From Diaphorobacter sp. HDW4A (lineage in GTDB: Bacteria > Pseudomonadota > Gammaproteobacteria > Burkholderiales > Burkholderiaceae_C), in contig NZ_CP049910.1 in NCBI RefSeq assembly GCF_011305995.1, positions 5,146,001 to 5,210,000 on the forward strand: DNA of 64,000 nucleotides, read 5' to 3'. The translations under genes and the position numbers were made by a program. Below, one piece after another: positions 35,291-43,711 of this stretch; positions within the stretch are counted from its first letter, which is position 1; the number at the start of each line of letters is the position of its first letter. The notes under the pieces are model-generated. The model ran no database searches and was not told the origin of the DNA. It was given only the letters and a program-made list of their open reading frames with translations.

Positions 35291-36421
35291 TCAACCGGCG
35301 TTGCGTTTGATCCGTCTTGCGCGAACGGCTTCTGCGAGCTTTTCGAGCACCGGCACGGTCTGGTCGAAGCTGATGCAGGCGTCGGTGACCGACACGCCGT
35401 GTTTCAGCGCTTGGCCTTCGACGATGTCCTGGCGGCCTTCTTCGAGGTGGCTCTCGACCATCACGCCCATGATGCGCGCATCGCCCGCTGACACCTGTTT
35501 TGCGACATCCTCGGCCACGGTGATCTGGCGGGAGTGTTGCTTGCTGCTATTGGCGTGCGAGAGGTCGATCATCACCTGTTCGCGCAGGCCTGATTTCTGC
35601 AGCAGCGCGCAGGCCGCGTTGACGTCGTCGGCGCTGTAGTTGGGCTGCTTGCCGCCGCGCAGAATCACGTGGCAGTCCTTGTTGCCGCGCGTCTCGAAGA
35701 TGGCGCTCTGGCCCATCTTGGTCATGCCCATGAAGGCATGTGCCGATTCGGCGGCCTGGATGGCGTCGGTGGCGACCTTCACGCCGCCGTCCGTACCATT
35801 CTTGAAGCCCACTGGGCAGGAGAGCCCGCTTGCGAGTTGTCGATGGCTTTGGCTCTCCGTCGTGCGTGCGCCGATGGCACCCCAGCTGACCAGATCGCTG
35901 ATGAACTGAGGCGAGAGCAGGTCGAGGAATTCGGTCGCCACGGGCAGGCCGAGTTCGAGGATGTCGAGCAGCAGCGCGCGCGCCATCTGCACGCCGTCGT
36001 TGATGGCGAAGCTGCCATCCATGCGCGGATCGTTGATGTAGCCCTTCCAGCCCACCGTGGTGCGCGGTTTCTCGAAGTACACGCGCATCACCACCAGCAG
36101 GTCGGCGGACAGTGCCTCGGCCTGCTTCTTGAGCTTGCAGGCGTATTCGATGGCCTGGTCGTGATCGTGAATCGAGCACGGGCCGACCACCACCACCAGA
36201 CGGTCGTCCTGACCGTGGAGCACGCGCGAGATGGCGGCGCGGCTGCCTTCGACCACTTCGAGCGCTGATGGCGGCGTGGGCAGCCATTCCTGAAGCAGCG
36301 CGGGCGTGACCAGTGGGCGAACTTCCTTGATGCGCACGTCGTCGATGCGCGTGGTGTCCAGCGTGGAAATCTTGGGCTTGTGGGAAGCGGCGGCTGACGT
36401 GGGGGTGGTTGTCTGAGTCAT
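35291..36421 (-). CDS. aroG: 3-deoxy-7-phosphoheptulonate synthase, class I (AroF/G/H type)
   Basis: A 376-residue cytosolic enzyme of the shikimate pathway, condensing PEP and erythrose 4-phosphate. Class I-alpha features: VVVGPCSIHDHDQAIEYA, RVYFEKPRTTVGWKGYINDP (GPCS and KPRT motifs), IGARTTESQSHRQLASG and DLSHANSSKQH. These enzymes are usually feedback-inhibited by an aromatic amino acid; the effector cannot be read with certainty here. ATG 36421 (MTQTTTP) is used; ATG 36451 with a close GGAG site would add ten residues. A short upstream reading with a Trp-Tyr-Pro-Phe cluster may be a leader peptide. Confidence 0.93.
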   Translation of the reverse strand: MTQTTTPTSAAASHKPKISTLDTTRIDDVRIKEVRPLVTPALLQEWLPTPPSALEVVEGSRAAISRVLHGQDDRLVVVVGPCSIHDHDQAIEYACKLKKQAEALSADLLVVMRVYFEKPRTTVGWKGYINDPRMDGSFAINDGVQMARALLLDILELGLPVATEFLDLLSPQFISDLVSWGAIGARTTESQSHRQLASGLSCPVGFKNGTDGGVKVATDAIQAAESAHAFMGMTKMGQSAIFETRGNKDCHVILRGGKQPNYSADDVNAACALLQKSGLREQVMIDLSHANSSKQHSRQITVAEDVAKQVSAGDARIMGVMVESHLEEGRQDIVEGQALKHGVSVTDACISFDQTVPVLEKLAEAVRARRIKRNAG

Positions 36422-36461
36422 GGTGCTGCCATTGTCCCGCATGCGCTGCATTCACTCCGTT

Positions 36462-36542
36462 TCAGGGATTTACGCGTTGGTTTCCAAAACAGCAAAACGG
36501 ATACCAATGGACTCCGCTTGTTTCCCGGACCCTTTGAGCCAT
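36462..36542 (-). CDS. Possible aromatic-rich leader peptide upstream of aroG
   Basis: A 26-codon reading frame ends 41 nt before the aroG start used here and contains the cluster HWYPFCCF (Trp, Tyr, two Phe). Aromatic-codon clusters in short upstream frames are typical of attenuators for aromatic biosynthesis. There is no clear terminator hairpin and no good ribosome-binding site, so support is weak; an ATG at 36554 would extend it by four residues. Confidence 0.2.
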   Translation of the reverse strand: MAQRVRETSGVHWYPFCCFGNQRVNP

Positions 36543-36693
36543 TCCAAACGCCATTCGTTCAGGTGGTGAAACCATGAACTTTTCACGGCTTGTCTGCGCG
36601 GACGCTCTGTTTTTTCTCATCCGCCGCGCTCGGGCGCCATCACACAAGAACACCAATACACATCACATCGCCTGTGAATGGAGGGAATCGCAC

Positions 36694-39600
36694 ATGACCA
36701 AGAACCCGCAAGCGCACATCGATGCCGCCATTGCGAAAGGCGGCAAGTCCAAAGAGAGCAAAGAGACCAAGGAAGACGCCACAACAGTTGAGCGCCATTC
36801 GCCCGGCCAGGCCTGCTCACCGCGTGCTGTCGTGCCCGAGTCTGGCTTTGGCGTATTCGAGGCGACGGGCGCTCTGGTGCTCGGCGGCTCGGTGCAGACG
36901 GATTTCTCGTTACCGGGCGCCTTACCCCTTGTCTGGCAGCGCCGCTACAGCAGCTACACCGATGCGGCGCAAGGCGGCGTCTGCGGTGTGCTCGGCCATG
37001 GCTGGCGCACGCCGCTGGAGCTGCGTCTCGAAGTGAAGGCGCAGACCTGCGTGCTGCATGACGTCGATGGCCGCAGCATCCATTTCGATGCGCTGGCGGC
37101 GGGCGAGAGCCACTACAGCGCCAGCGAAGACCTGTGGCTGCTGCGCTCGAGTGGCAATCCGGCGCAGGTCTCCGAGTGGTACGCATCGACCGAGCAGCGC
37201 CGCTTTGCCCATCTGCCCAAGGAGATGGTGTGCAGGCCGCATGTGGTTTTTACGGGCCACGGCAATGGCGACGAACTCTGGGCCTTCGCGCCTGCCAACC
37301 GCAAGGCGCTGGAGAGCGGTGATGAAGCGGCGCCTGGTGACGAATGGCAACTGTTGGGACGCATCGACCGACTCGGCCGCATTCAGCGCTATCGCTATGG
37401 CATGGTGTCCGGTGCCATGCGCATCGTGGCCATGCAGGATGGTGTGGGCCGTTGCTATCGCCTGCACTACGAACAGGTGCGCGCGCCGCGCCCCGAGCCG
37501 CGCTATCCGTCAGGCCACTTCTGGCAGGCAGACAGCGGCGTGCGGCTCACCAAGGTCGAGCTGTTGGGAACGCCCGAAGCCTTCAATGTGCTCGATCCTG
37601 AACTGCTGGTGCGCTATGTCTACAGCGCCGAAGGAGACCTCGTCGAAGTGCGCAACGCGCGGGAGGAAAGCGTGCAGCGCTATGCCTGGCGCAACCATCT
37701 GCTCACCATGCATCAGGAGCGCGGCGGTCCTGAGCACCATTACCGCTACGAGCGCAACGAGCCTGGAGCGCGCGTCGCCGAGCAGCGTAGCCAGCAGGGG
37801 CTCACCCGCCACTTCAGCTACCAGACACTGCCTGCCGACGAGGACCAGTTGCCACGCACCAAGACGGTGGTGACTGACAGCTTCAAGCGCAGCAACGGTC
37901 ATCTTTTCAAGGGCGCTGGAGGTCTGGCGCGCATTGCGGAACACGCGCGCGCGGACGGCAGCACGGTGCGCTGGGCGCATGACGCGCATGGCCGGCTGAT
38001 CTCCTTCACCGATGCGCAGGGCCGCACCACACATCTGTGGCCGAACGCGATGGGTCTCACCACCTTCGTGCAGCATCCTGACGGCAGTGAAACTCGCAAC
38101 GAATGGGATGCGGCGACGGGCTTGTTGCAAAGCGTCTCCGACCCGGAAGGCCGCAGCACGCGATACCACTACGACGCTTGGCACCGTCTGGAGCGCATCA
38201 CGCGCGCTGATGACAGCGTGGAGCGGCGCGTCTATCCCGAGCCGTCCGCCGACAGGTTGATCGCTCACCTGCCATCGCAGATCACCGATGGCGCGGGTGG
38301 CACGACGCGCTTTGTGCATACACGCGAAGGACTGCTTGAGCGACTCAGCGATGCCACCGGAAACACCACGCAGTTCGAGCATGACGCCAAGGGGAGGCTG
38401 ACCGCGAAGATCAATCCGCTTGCCGAGGTCGAGCGCTACGAGTACGACCCCCGTGGCCTGCTCGTCGCGGTGCATCTGGCCAGCGGCGTGAGTCACCATT
38501 GCACGCGTGATGTCTGTGGGCGCGTGGAGGGAGAAAGCGTGTCGGGCAACGCCACGTCGGAAGCGGCTCTGCGCAGCGCAGGCGACGTGCAGATCGAGTA
38601 CGACCTGTGGGGCCGCATCATGCACCGCGAACATGCGGGCACTTCCATGAAATGGAGCTACGACGACGCAGGCCGTTTGACCACCTGCACCAACGAGAAC
38701 GGCGACACGTTGCGGCTGCAGTGGGATGAGATGGATCGTCTGGTGCATGAGATCGGGTTTGATCTGCGCACTGTCGAGTACCGATACGGCGCTGGTGGGC
38801 GCCTGCTTGAATGCATCGACGGCAGCGTGGAGGACCATGACCGCGAGGCGCGCACCATTCGCCATGAATGGAATGTGGCGGACAGAATTGCCGCCATCCA
38901 TCATCCCGCGAATACCGACAGCGCCGCGTTCACCACGCGGTTCGAATGGAACCGCACCGGCGAGATGCTCGCGGCCAGCAGCTGGATTGCGAGCACTTCC
39001 AGCGTCAGCAGCAAGAGCGCCGAAAGGCTTACCAGCCGCATTGAATGGCGCCGTGACCCAATGGGACGAGTGACCGAAGAAACACAGCAGCTCTTCGACG
39101 GAGATACCGGCAAGCCTGAGTTCGAATATCGAATCTCTCATGTGCTCGACGGGCAAGGACGGCGCATTGCCAGCGAGCTGGGCGATTTGGGCGCAGTGGG
39201 TTTTGCGCTGAATGCTGCGGGCGCATTGCAGATCCTCGCGTGGAATCGCAAACCGCAGATTGATTTCGAGCGTGATGAGCTACAGCGCGAGACGGTGCGC
39301 CATCTGACGACCGCGGGCATTCATCGACAGATCGACTGGAACGCTGCAGGTCTGTGGCAAAACGTGGAATGGGTGGGCGATGCACTCTCGCCCTCCACCG
39401 CCGATGTCGCGGCCTCCGCGATTCGCGCGCGCCAGTATCTCTATGACCACGCGGGTCGCATGCTCGCCATCCACAGCGATGTGGGTACGAGCCGCTTTGC
39501 CTACGACGCGCACGGTCGCCTGATCGCATCGCATACACCGCAGGCGGGCGCGCAGCGCTGGTCGTTCGACGCATCCGGAAATCGCTTGCCGCAGCCATCG

Positions 39601-40728
39601 GATGTGATGACCGCCACGCATGCCGACGATCTGGAAGCGGAATCCGCCTGCGCGGACGATGACCTCGTAATGCAGGATGCGGCGCGTCGCCCGGAATCCG
39701 AACTCGCACACACCACACGCTGGGCCGGTGGGCGCGTGGATTACTACACCAATGCGCACGACCGGCGCAGCGAGGATGCACGTCTGTGCTTCTGCTACGA
39801 CAGCCGAAGCAACCGCACGCGTGTGCTTGATTTGCACAATGGTCATGCCGTGCGTCTGCATTACGACGCTGCGAATCGTCTTGTCGCAGCCAAGGGTATG
39901 AACGCTCTGGGCGAGCCATTCGATCAGCAATACCGCCATGATGCGCTGGGCCGGTGTGTGGCGATCATGCGTCGCGACACCAATGGCAAGGTCATCGGTG
40001 CTGAATATTTCGGTTGGGACGAAACACGGTTGGTGCACATCGAGCGCCATGCGGAGCGTGCGAGCGAGAAGAGTGAGGCGCTGCACGTCGTGCACACTGT
40101 CTACGAGCCCGGCACGCTCACGCCGCTGGTGCAATTGGCGAAGGGGCAGGCCATGCCCGTGGTGGTGCTTGCCGAGAAGCCTGTCGACATCAAGCCGCAA
40201 GCCAAGGACGTTTCGCCTCGTCAGGACATGCGCGAGATGCTCAGACATCTCGAAGATCTGGACGCGCGCATCAAGGCACGCCTCGAGGCAGACAGCGGCC
40301 AGTGCGCGAGCCATCAGGCGTTTCTGGTCCGTCAGGTCAAGGCAGGGCAGTCGGCGTTGCAACGTGTGGATGTGGACGCAGAGGTGGAGATCGATTCCTC
40401 TGCCGAAGTGCAGATCCGGCATGTGCTGAACGATCACACCGGAAGTCCCGTCGCGCTGGTCGATGCCAAGGGCGCCGTGCTCTGGGCGTTGCAGCAGGAC
40501 CCGTGGGGTCATGATTGCGCGCAGCACAATCCGCTGCGGCTGTGGCAGCCGTTGCGTGCTATGGGGCGCTATCTGGATGAGTCCACAGCGCTGCAGATCG
40601 ATGGGGTGGGCCGTGGCTACGACGCCCGCTTGGGTGCATTCATCAACACGGGGCCGCGTCGTTTGGCAACGGATGCGATGGCCCCGCCATTTCAACCCGT
40701 TGGCGTGGCACGGGTGCGCCTCTCTTAG
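36694..40728 (+). CDS. Rhs/YD-repeat protein without a C-terminal toxin domain
   Basis: A 1344-residue protein. Residues about 45-150 match the DUF6531 opening of Rhs proteins (GALVLGGSVQTDFSLPGALP, VWQRRYSSY). Many YD/RHS repeats follow (e.g. YRYERNE, EYDPRGLLVAV, RYEYDPRG-like, YDAWHRL). Near 1284-1320 the region that is hyperconserved in Rhs cores is degenerate: DARLGAFINTGPRRL replaces the usual YDP..GRFIS.DPIGL, and only about 20 residues follow. Thus the cleavage motif and toxin tip are absent. There is no PAAR, VgrG or immunity gene nearby. ATG 36694 follows GGAGGGAA; an upstream start adds 40 unlikely residues. Confidence 0.85.
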   Translation: MTKNPQAHIDAAIAKGGKSKESKETKEDATTVERHSPGQACSPRAVVPESGFGVFEATGALVLGGSVQTDFSLPGALPLVWQRRYSSYTDAAQGGVCGVLGHGWRTPLELRLEVKAQTCVLHDVDGRSIHFDALAAGESHYSASEDLWLLRSSGNPAQVSEWYASTEQRRFAHLPKEMVCRPHVVFTGHGNGDELWAFAPANRKALESGDEAAPGDEWQLLGRIDRLGRIQRYRYGMVSGAMRIVAMQDGVGRCYRLHYEQVRAPRPEPRYPSGHFWQADSGVRLTKVELLGTPEAFNVLDPELLVRYVYSAEGDLVEVRNAREESVQRYAWRNHLLTMHQERGGPEHHYRYERNEPGARVAEQRSQQGLTRHFSYQTLPADEDQLPRTKTVVTDSFKRSNGHLFKGAGGLARIAEHARADGSTVRWAHDAHGRLISFTDAQGRTTHLWPNAMGLTTFVQHPDGSETRNEWDAATGLLQSVSDPEGRSTRYHYDAWHRLERITRADDSVERRVYPEPSADRLIAHLPSQITDGAGGTTRFVHTREGLLERLSDATGNTTQFEHDAKGRLTAKINPLAEVERYEYDPRGLLVAVHLASGVSHHCTRDVCGRVEGESVSGNATSEAALRSAGDVQIEYDLWGRIMHREHAGTSMKWSYDDAGRLTTCTNENGDTLRLQWDEMDRLVHEIGFDLRTVEYRYGAGGRLLECIDGSVEDHDREARTIRHEWNVADRIAAIHHPANTDSAAFTTRFEWNRTGEMLAASSWIASTSSVSSKSAERLTSRIEWRRDPMGRVTEETQQLFDGDTGKPEFEYRISHVLDGQGRRIASELGDLGAVGFALNAAGALQILAWNRKPQIDFERDELQRETVRHLTTAGIHRQIDWNAAGLWQNVEWVGDALSPSTADVAASAIRARQYLYDHAGRMLAIHSDVGTSRFAYDAHGRLIASHTPQAGAQRWSFDASGNRLPQPSDVMTATHADDLEAESACADDDLVMQDAARRPESELAHTTRWAGGRVDYYTNAHDRRSEDARLCFCYDSRSNRTRVLDLHNGHAVRLHYDAANRLVAAKGMNALGEPFDQQYRHDALGRCVAIMRRDTNGKVIGAEYFGWDETRLVHIERHAERASEKSEALHVVHTVYEPGTLTPLVQLAKGQAMPVVVLAEKPVDIKPQAKDVSPRQDMREMLRHLEDLDARIKARLEADSGQCASHQAFLVRQVKAGQSALQRVDVDAEVEIDSSAEVQIRHVLNDHTGSPVALVDAKGAVLWALQQDPWGHDCAQHNPLRLWQPLRAMGRYLDESTALQIDGVGRGYDARLGAFINTGPRRLATDAMAPPFQPVGVARVRLS

Positions 40729-40729
40729 C

Positions 40730-41221
40730 CTAGAAGCGTCGGAAGGCCGTAGGTTGCTTGGACCAGTAGGTCGAGCTCAGCGAATCGAGCCGTACTGTCC
40801 CGCCTGTGGATGGTGCGTGCACGAAGCGACCTTCGCCCACATAGATGCCGGCATGCGTGGGCGTGCCGCGTCCGAACACCACGAGGTCGCCGACGCGCAG
40901 ATCGCTCTTCGAAATCGCCTTGCCGAATTCGTCGAGCTGCGCGACGGTGCGTGGGGGGGATACGCCTGCGCGGCTTCGGTAGACATAGCCGATGAGGCCG
41001 CTGCAGTCGAAACCGCTGTCGGGGGTGTTGCCACCGTAGCGGTAGGGGGTGCCGACCAAGCCCATCGCGTGGATGGCGATGTCGTCGGCTTGCTCGGTGG
41101 AGAGGCGGGAGATGCCTTGGCCTGGCGTGCGGGAAGTCTGTTTTGGACTGGGGGTGGAGCTGCACGCGGCCAGCAGGACGGCTGTTGCTACGGTGAGGCA
41201 CAGGCTGTGGAGGGCTCGCAT
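40730..41221 (-). CDS. NlpC/P60-family lipoprotein peptidase
   Basis: A 163-residue lipoprotein with lipobox LLAAC (Cys20), so it is membrane-anchored in the periplasm. The NlpC/P60 domain (about 45-160) has the Cys-His-His set: C73 in FDCSGL, H123 in THAGIYVG and H135 in VHAPSTGG. Members cleave D-Glu-diaminopimelate bonds in peptidoglycan. ATG 41221 begins the signal peptide. Its stop codon is one base from the stop of the convergent Rhs gene, which is unusually tight. Confidence 0.9.
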   Translation of the reverse strand: MRALHSLCLTVATAVLLAACSSTPSPKQTSRTPGQGISRLSTEQADDIAIHAMGLVGTPYRYGGNTPDSGFDCSGLIGYVYRSRAGVSPPRTVAQLDEFGKAISKSDLRVGDLVVFGRGTPTHAGIYVGEGRFVHAPSTGGTVRLDSLSSTYWSKQPTAFRRF

Positions 41222-41323
41222 GGGGCTTAGGGTAGCAGCTATGGGAATAATTCCCAAGTTGCTTGAGCTGTTCGATATTGCTGTGTGCTGTGGCGACGGG
41301 CTGCTGGGTGTTCATTTCTCGGA

Positions 41324-41577
41324 GCCGGGAGTTCCGCCCGGCGTCGGAGTCATGCCGCAAAAGTGACCTGAAGAGGTGTGTTCGGCACGTTGCTTTGCTT
41401 CGCTCGTGCTGCATCTCGCTGTGCGCGAGATGCACGTGCGCCTGAGGCACGCCTTGTGGGCGCGGGGCTCTGCTGGACGCTTGTGGCATTCGATGGGTTT
41501 GGTCTTGTGGACCGCGCCGGTCGCAGAGTCTGTGGTGCGCTTGTCAGCGGGGTGCTGCTGACAGGCGCATCTTTTTT
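41324..41577 (+). ncRNA. Candidate structured RNA ending in an intrinsic terminator
   Basis: The gene-free stretch 41222-41590 has three hairpins: GCCGGG/CCCGGC (41324-41342), a perfect 10-bp stem TGCATCTCGC/GCGAGATGCA (41410-41434), and a 12-bp stem 41537-41548/41557-41568 followed by ATCTTTTTT. The last is a plus-strand intrinsic terminator, yet flanking genes are both on the minus strand. A plus-strand small RNA is one explanation; a promoter was not identified, and short reading frames here are not convincing as proteins. Confidence 0.3.
41537..41577 (+). terminator. Plus-strand intrinsic terminator without an obvious gene
   Basis: GCGCTTGTCAGC and GCTGACAGGCGC pair over 12 positions (one G-U) and are followed by ATCTTTTTT on the plus strand. 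It lies just beyond the stop of minus-strand leuA, whose own orientation has no T tract here. Confidence 0.6.
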
Positions 41578-41590
41578 CACGCTGAGTTGA

Positions 41591-43285
41591 TCAGGCCGAT
41601 TCTGTTTCTGTCTGGCGTGCATGTTCCGCATTGCCACGGGCATTCAGGCGGTTGGCTACGCTCACTACGGCTTGTACGGAGGCGGTCATGATGTTGTGGC
41701 TCATGCCTGCTCCGAAGGTGGAACCGGCTACGCCTTCCATCGCGGCTTCGATGATGGCAAGGGCTTGGGCGTTGGCACCGCTGCCTGTTGCGCGTTCTTC
41801 GTAGTGGTCCACGCGCAAGGGCAAGCCGAGGGCATCTACCGTGGCGGCGATGGGGCCGTTGCCTTCGCCTTGCAGGGTCTGGCGCACGCCGTTGATCGTC
41901 ACGTCGAGCTCGATGCTGTGGCCGTCATTGGTCACGCGGTGGGCGTGGCAGATGATCGCCGCGGGGCTGGTGAGGGTGGCGAGGTAGGTGGTGTCGAACA
42001 GGGTCCAGAGTGCGTCGCCGGTCATCTCGGTTTCGTTGCTGTCGGTCTGGCGTTGGACCATGGCGCTGAATTCGACCTGCATGCGGCGCGGCATCACCAC
42101 GCCATGTTCGCGCTCCATGAGGAAGGAGATGCCGCCCTTGCCCGATTGGCTGTTCACGCGGATCACACTGTCATACGTGCGGCCGAGGTCGGCGGGGTCG
42201 ATGGGGAGGTAGGGCACCTCCCAGATCGCCTTGGGGTCCTGCGCGGCGAAGCCCTTCTTGATCGCATCCTGATGCGAGCCGGAAAATGCGGTGAACACGA
42301 GGTCACCGGCATAGGGGTGGCGCGGGTGCACGGGCAGCGAGGTGCATTCTTCGGCGATGCGCGCGACGCCGGTGATGTCGGAGAAGTCGAGCTTTGGGTG
42401 CACGCCCTGCGTGTACATGTTGAGCGCGAGCGTGACGATGTCCACGTTGCCGCAGCGTTCGCCGTTGCCGAAGAGACAGCCTTCCACGCGGTCGGCACCG
42501 GCCATGATCGCGAACTCAGTGGCGGCCACGCCGGTGCCGCGGTCGTTGTGTGGGTGCACGGAGAGCACGACGTGTTCACGCGGAACGAGGTGGCGGTGCA
42601 TCCATTCGATCTGGTCGGCGAACACGTTGGCGGTGGCGTTTTCCACCGTCGTCGGCAGGTTGATGATGATCTTGCGGTGGGCGTTCACTCCCCAGGCTTC
42701 GATGGCGGTCTGGCAGGCCTGCAAGGAGACATCGAGCTCGGCGCTGCTGAAGGTCTCGGGCGAATACTGCAAGATCCACTCGGTCTCGGGATGCTTGTCG
42801 GACTGCTTCTTGAAGTGCGAGACATGATGCTTCACGAGCTCCATCACCTGCGGCACTTCCATGTTGAAGACGATCTTGCGCCATGCGGGTGCGACGGCGT
42901 TGTAGATGTGGACGATGGCGCGCTTGGCACCTTGCACGGCTTCCACTGTGCGGTCGATGAGGTCTTCGCGCGACTGCGTCATCACCATGATGGTCACGTC
43001 ATCGGGGATCAGGTTCTCGTCGATCAAGCGGCGCACGAAGTCGAAATCGGTCTGCGATGCGGCGGGAAAACCCACCTCGATCTGCTTGAAGCCGATGCGC
43101 ACAAGCTCCTTGTAGAGTGCCATCTTGCGCTCGCCGTTCATCGGCTCGAAGAGCGCCTGGTTGCCGTCGCGCAAGTCGGTGGAAAGCCAGATCGGCGCTT
43201 GCGTGATGGTCTTGCCGGGCCAGGTGCGGTCGGCCAAGGCGATGGGGGCAAACGGTTGGTACTTGCTGGAAGGGTTGGAAATCAT
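41591..43285 (-). CDS. leuA: 2-isopropylmalate synthase
   Basis: A 564-residue cytosolic enzyme committing 2-ketoisovalerate and acetyl-CoA to leucine synthesis. It is the long LeuA type 2: the catalytic DRDGNQ-like STDLRDGNQALFEPM opens a TIM barrel, HPHNDRG and GNGERCGNVD carry the metal ligands, and a C-terminal regulatory domain (about 430-560) binds leucine. ATG 43285 (MISNPSSKYQPFAPI) is chosen; the reading extends 22 codons upstream without support. A leucine-rich leader peptide lies about 245 bp upstream, so expression is probably attenuated by leucyl-tRNA supply. No other leu gene is adjacent. Confidence 0.95.
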   Translation of the reverse strand: MISNPSSKYQPFAPIALADRTWPGKTITQAPIWLSTDLRDGNQALFEPMNGERKMALYKELVRIGFKQIEVGFPAASQTDFDFVRRLIDENLIPDDVTIMVMTQSREDLIDRTVEAVQGAKRAIVHIYNAVAPAWRKIVFNMEVPQVMELVKHHVSHFKKQSDKHPETEWILQYSPETFSSAELDVSLQACQTAIEAWGVNAHRKIIINLPTTVENATANVFADQIEWMHRHLVPREHVVLSVHPHNDRGTGVAATEFAIMAGADRVEGCLFGNGERCGNVDIVTLALNMYTQGVHPKLDFSDITGVARIAEECTSLPVHPRHPYAGDLVFTAFSGSHQDAIKKGFAAQDPKAIWEVPYLPIDPADLGRTYDSVIRVNSQSGKGGISFLMEREHGVVMPRRMQVEFSAMVQRQTDSNETEMTGDALWTLFDTTYLATLTSPAAIICHAHRVTNDGHSIELDVTINGVRQTLQGEGNGPIAATVDALGLPLRVDHYEERATGSGANAQALAIIEAAMEGVAGSTFGAGMSHNIMTASVQAVVSVANRLNARGNAEHARQTETESA

Positions 43286-43418
43286 GTTCGGCTCCACATT
43301 GGGTGGTGTGTGCCGCGCCTCATATTCCTTGTGAGAAGGCGCGCAATGCACAACGGGTCAATCGAGGGTTCTTTGAAGCAAAAGAAACAAAGAACCGGAA
43401 ATCGAATGACGTCCCCTG

Positions 43419-43528
43419 CCGCCCTGCACGCTCGATCAATCGAAACTGCAGGCGGGTGTGTGGGCCGGGGTCAGGGGGAAGTCGGTGTTGCGCTGAGAGG
43501 AACCGAAGGTGCTATTGATTCTTCGGTC
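43419..43528 (-). promoter_or_regulatory. leuA leader RNA with alternative pairings
   Basis: Between the leader peptide and leuA (gap 43286-43529) the minus-strand RNA can form ACCGAAG/CUUCGGU (43502-43527) and a stem between 43447-43456 and 43419-43428. A GACCCCGG segment (43465-43472) is complementary to CCGGGGUC in the leader coding region (43559-43566). A further 9-bp hairpin lies at 43368-43396 beside a U-rich stretch. Ribosome position on the leader could choose among these. No textbook hairpin-plus-U-run terminator was found. Confidence 0.45.
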
Positions 43529-43529
43529 T

Positions 43530-43619
43530 TCAGGCAACGGAGCGCATGCACGCAAGCAGACCCCGGTCAAGCACTAGGCTTAGACTTAGGGTGTTTAGTA
43601 GCTGCTGATTGCGTTGCAT
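43530..43619 (-). CDS. leuL: leuA leader peptide (leucine-rich, 29 residues)
   Basis: A 29-codon frame, MQRNQQLLNTLSLSLVLDRG and nine more residues, has eight leucines, five of them encoded by CTA, a rare codon in this high-GC DNA. It stands 244 bp upstream of leuA on the same strand. A promoter (TTGCGT, 18 bp, TACTAT) ends so close that transcription would begin within a few bases of the ATG. Runs of Leu codons, especially rare ones, are the control codons of leucine attenuators. The frame was found by eye and is too short for usual gene calling. Confidence 0.75.
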   Translation of the reverse strand: MQRNQQLLNTLSLSLVLDRGLLACMRSVA

Positions 43620-43628
43620 ATGCGAAAA

Positions 43629-43658
43629 ATAGTAGCACGGTTTTTTCGAATCACGCAA
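43629..43658 (-). promoter_or_regulatory. Promoter of leuL-leuA
   Basis: On the minus strand, -35 TTGCGT (complement of 43653-43658) and -10 TACTAT (43629-43634) are spaced by 18 bp. The predicted start lies 2-4 nt before the leader ATG at 43619, giving a nearly leaderless transcript. Confidence 0.6.
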
Positions 43659-43711
43659 ATCGAATGACCTGCATCATGTGCCGGGCTTTCACGCCATGGG
43701 CGTTCCGCTGG

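Noticed and set aside
36694..40728. Active T6SS Rhs toxin effector
   Set aside because: There is no PAAR or VgrG, no toxin domain after the core, no immunity gene, and the core-end protease motif is degenerate.
41350..41643. Small minus-strand frame after leuA (Ala/Arg/Ser/Thr-rich)
   Set aside because: It overlaps the end of leuA, has no ribosome-binding site or conserved motif, and lies over strong hairpins.
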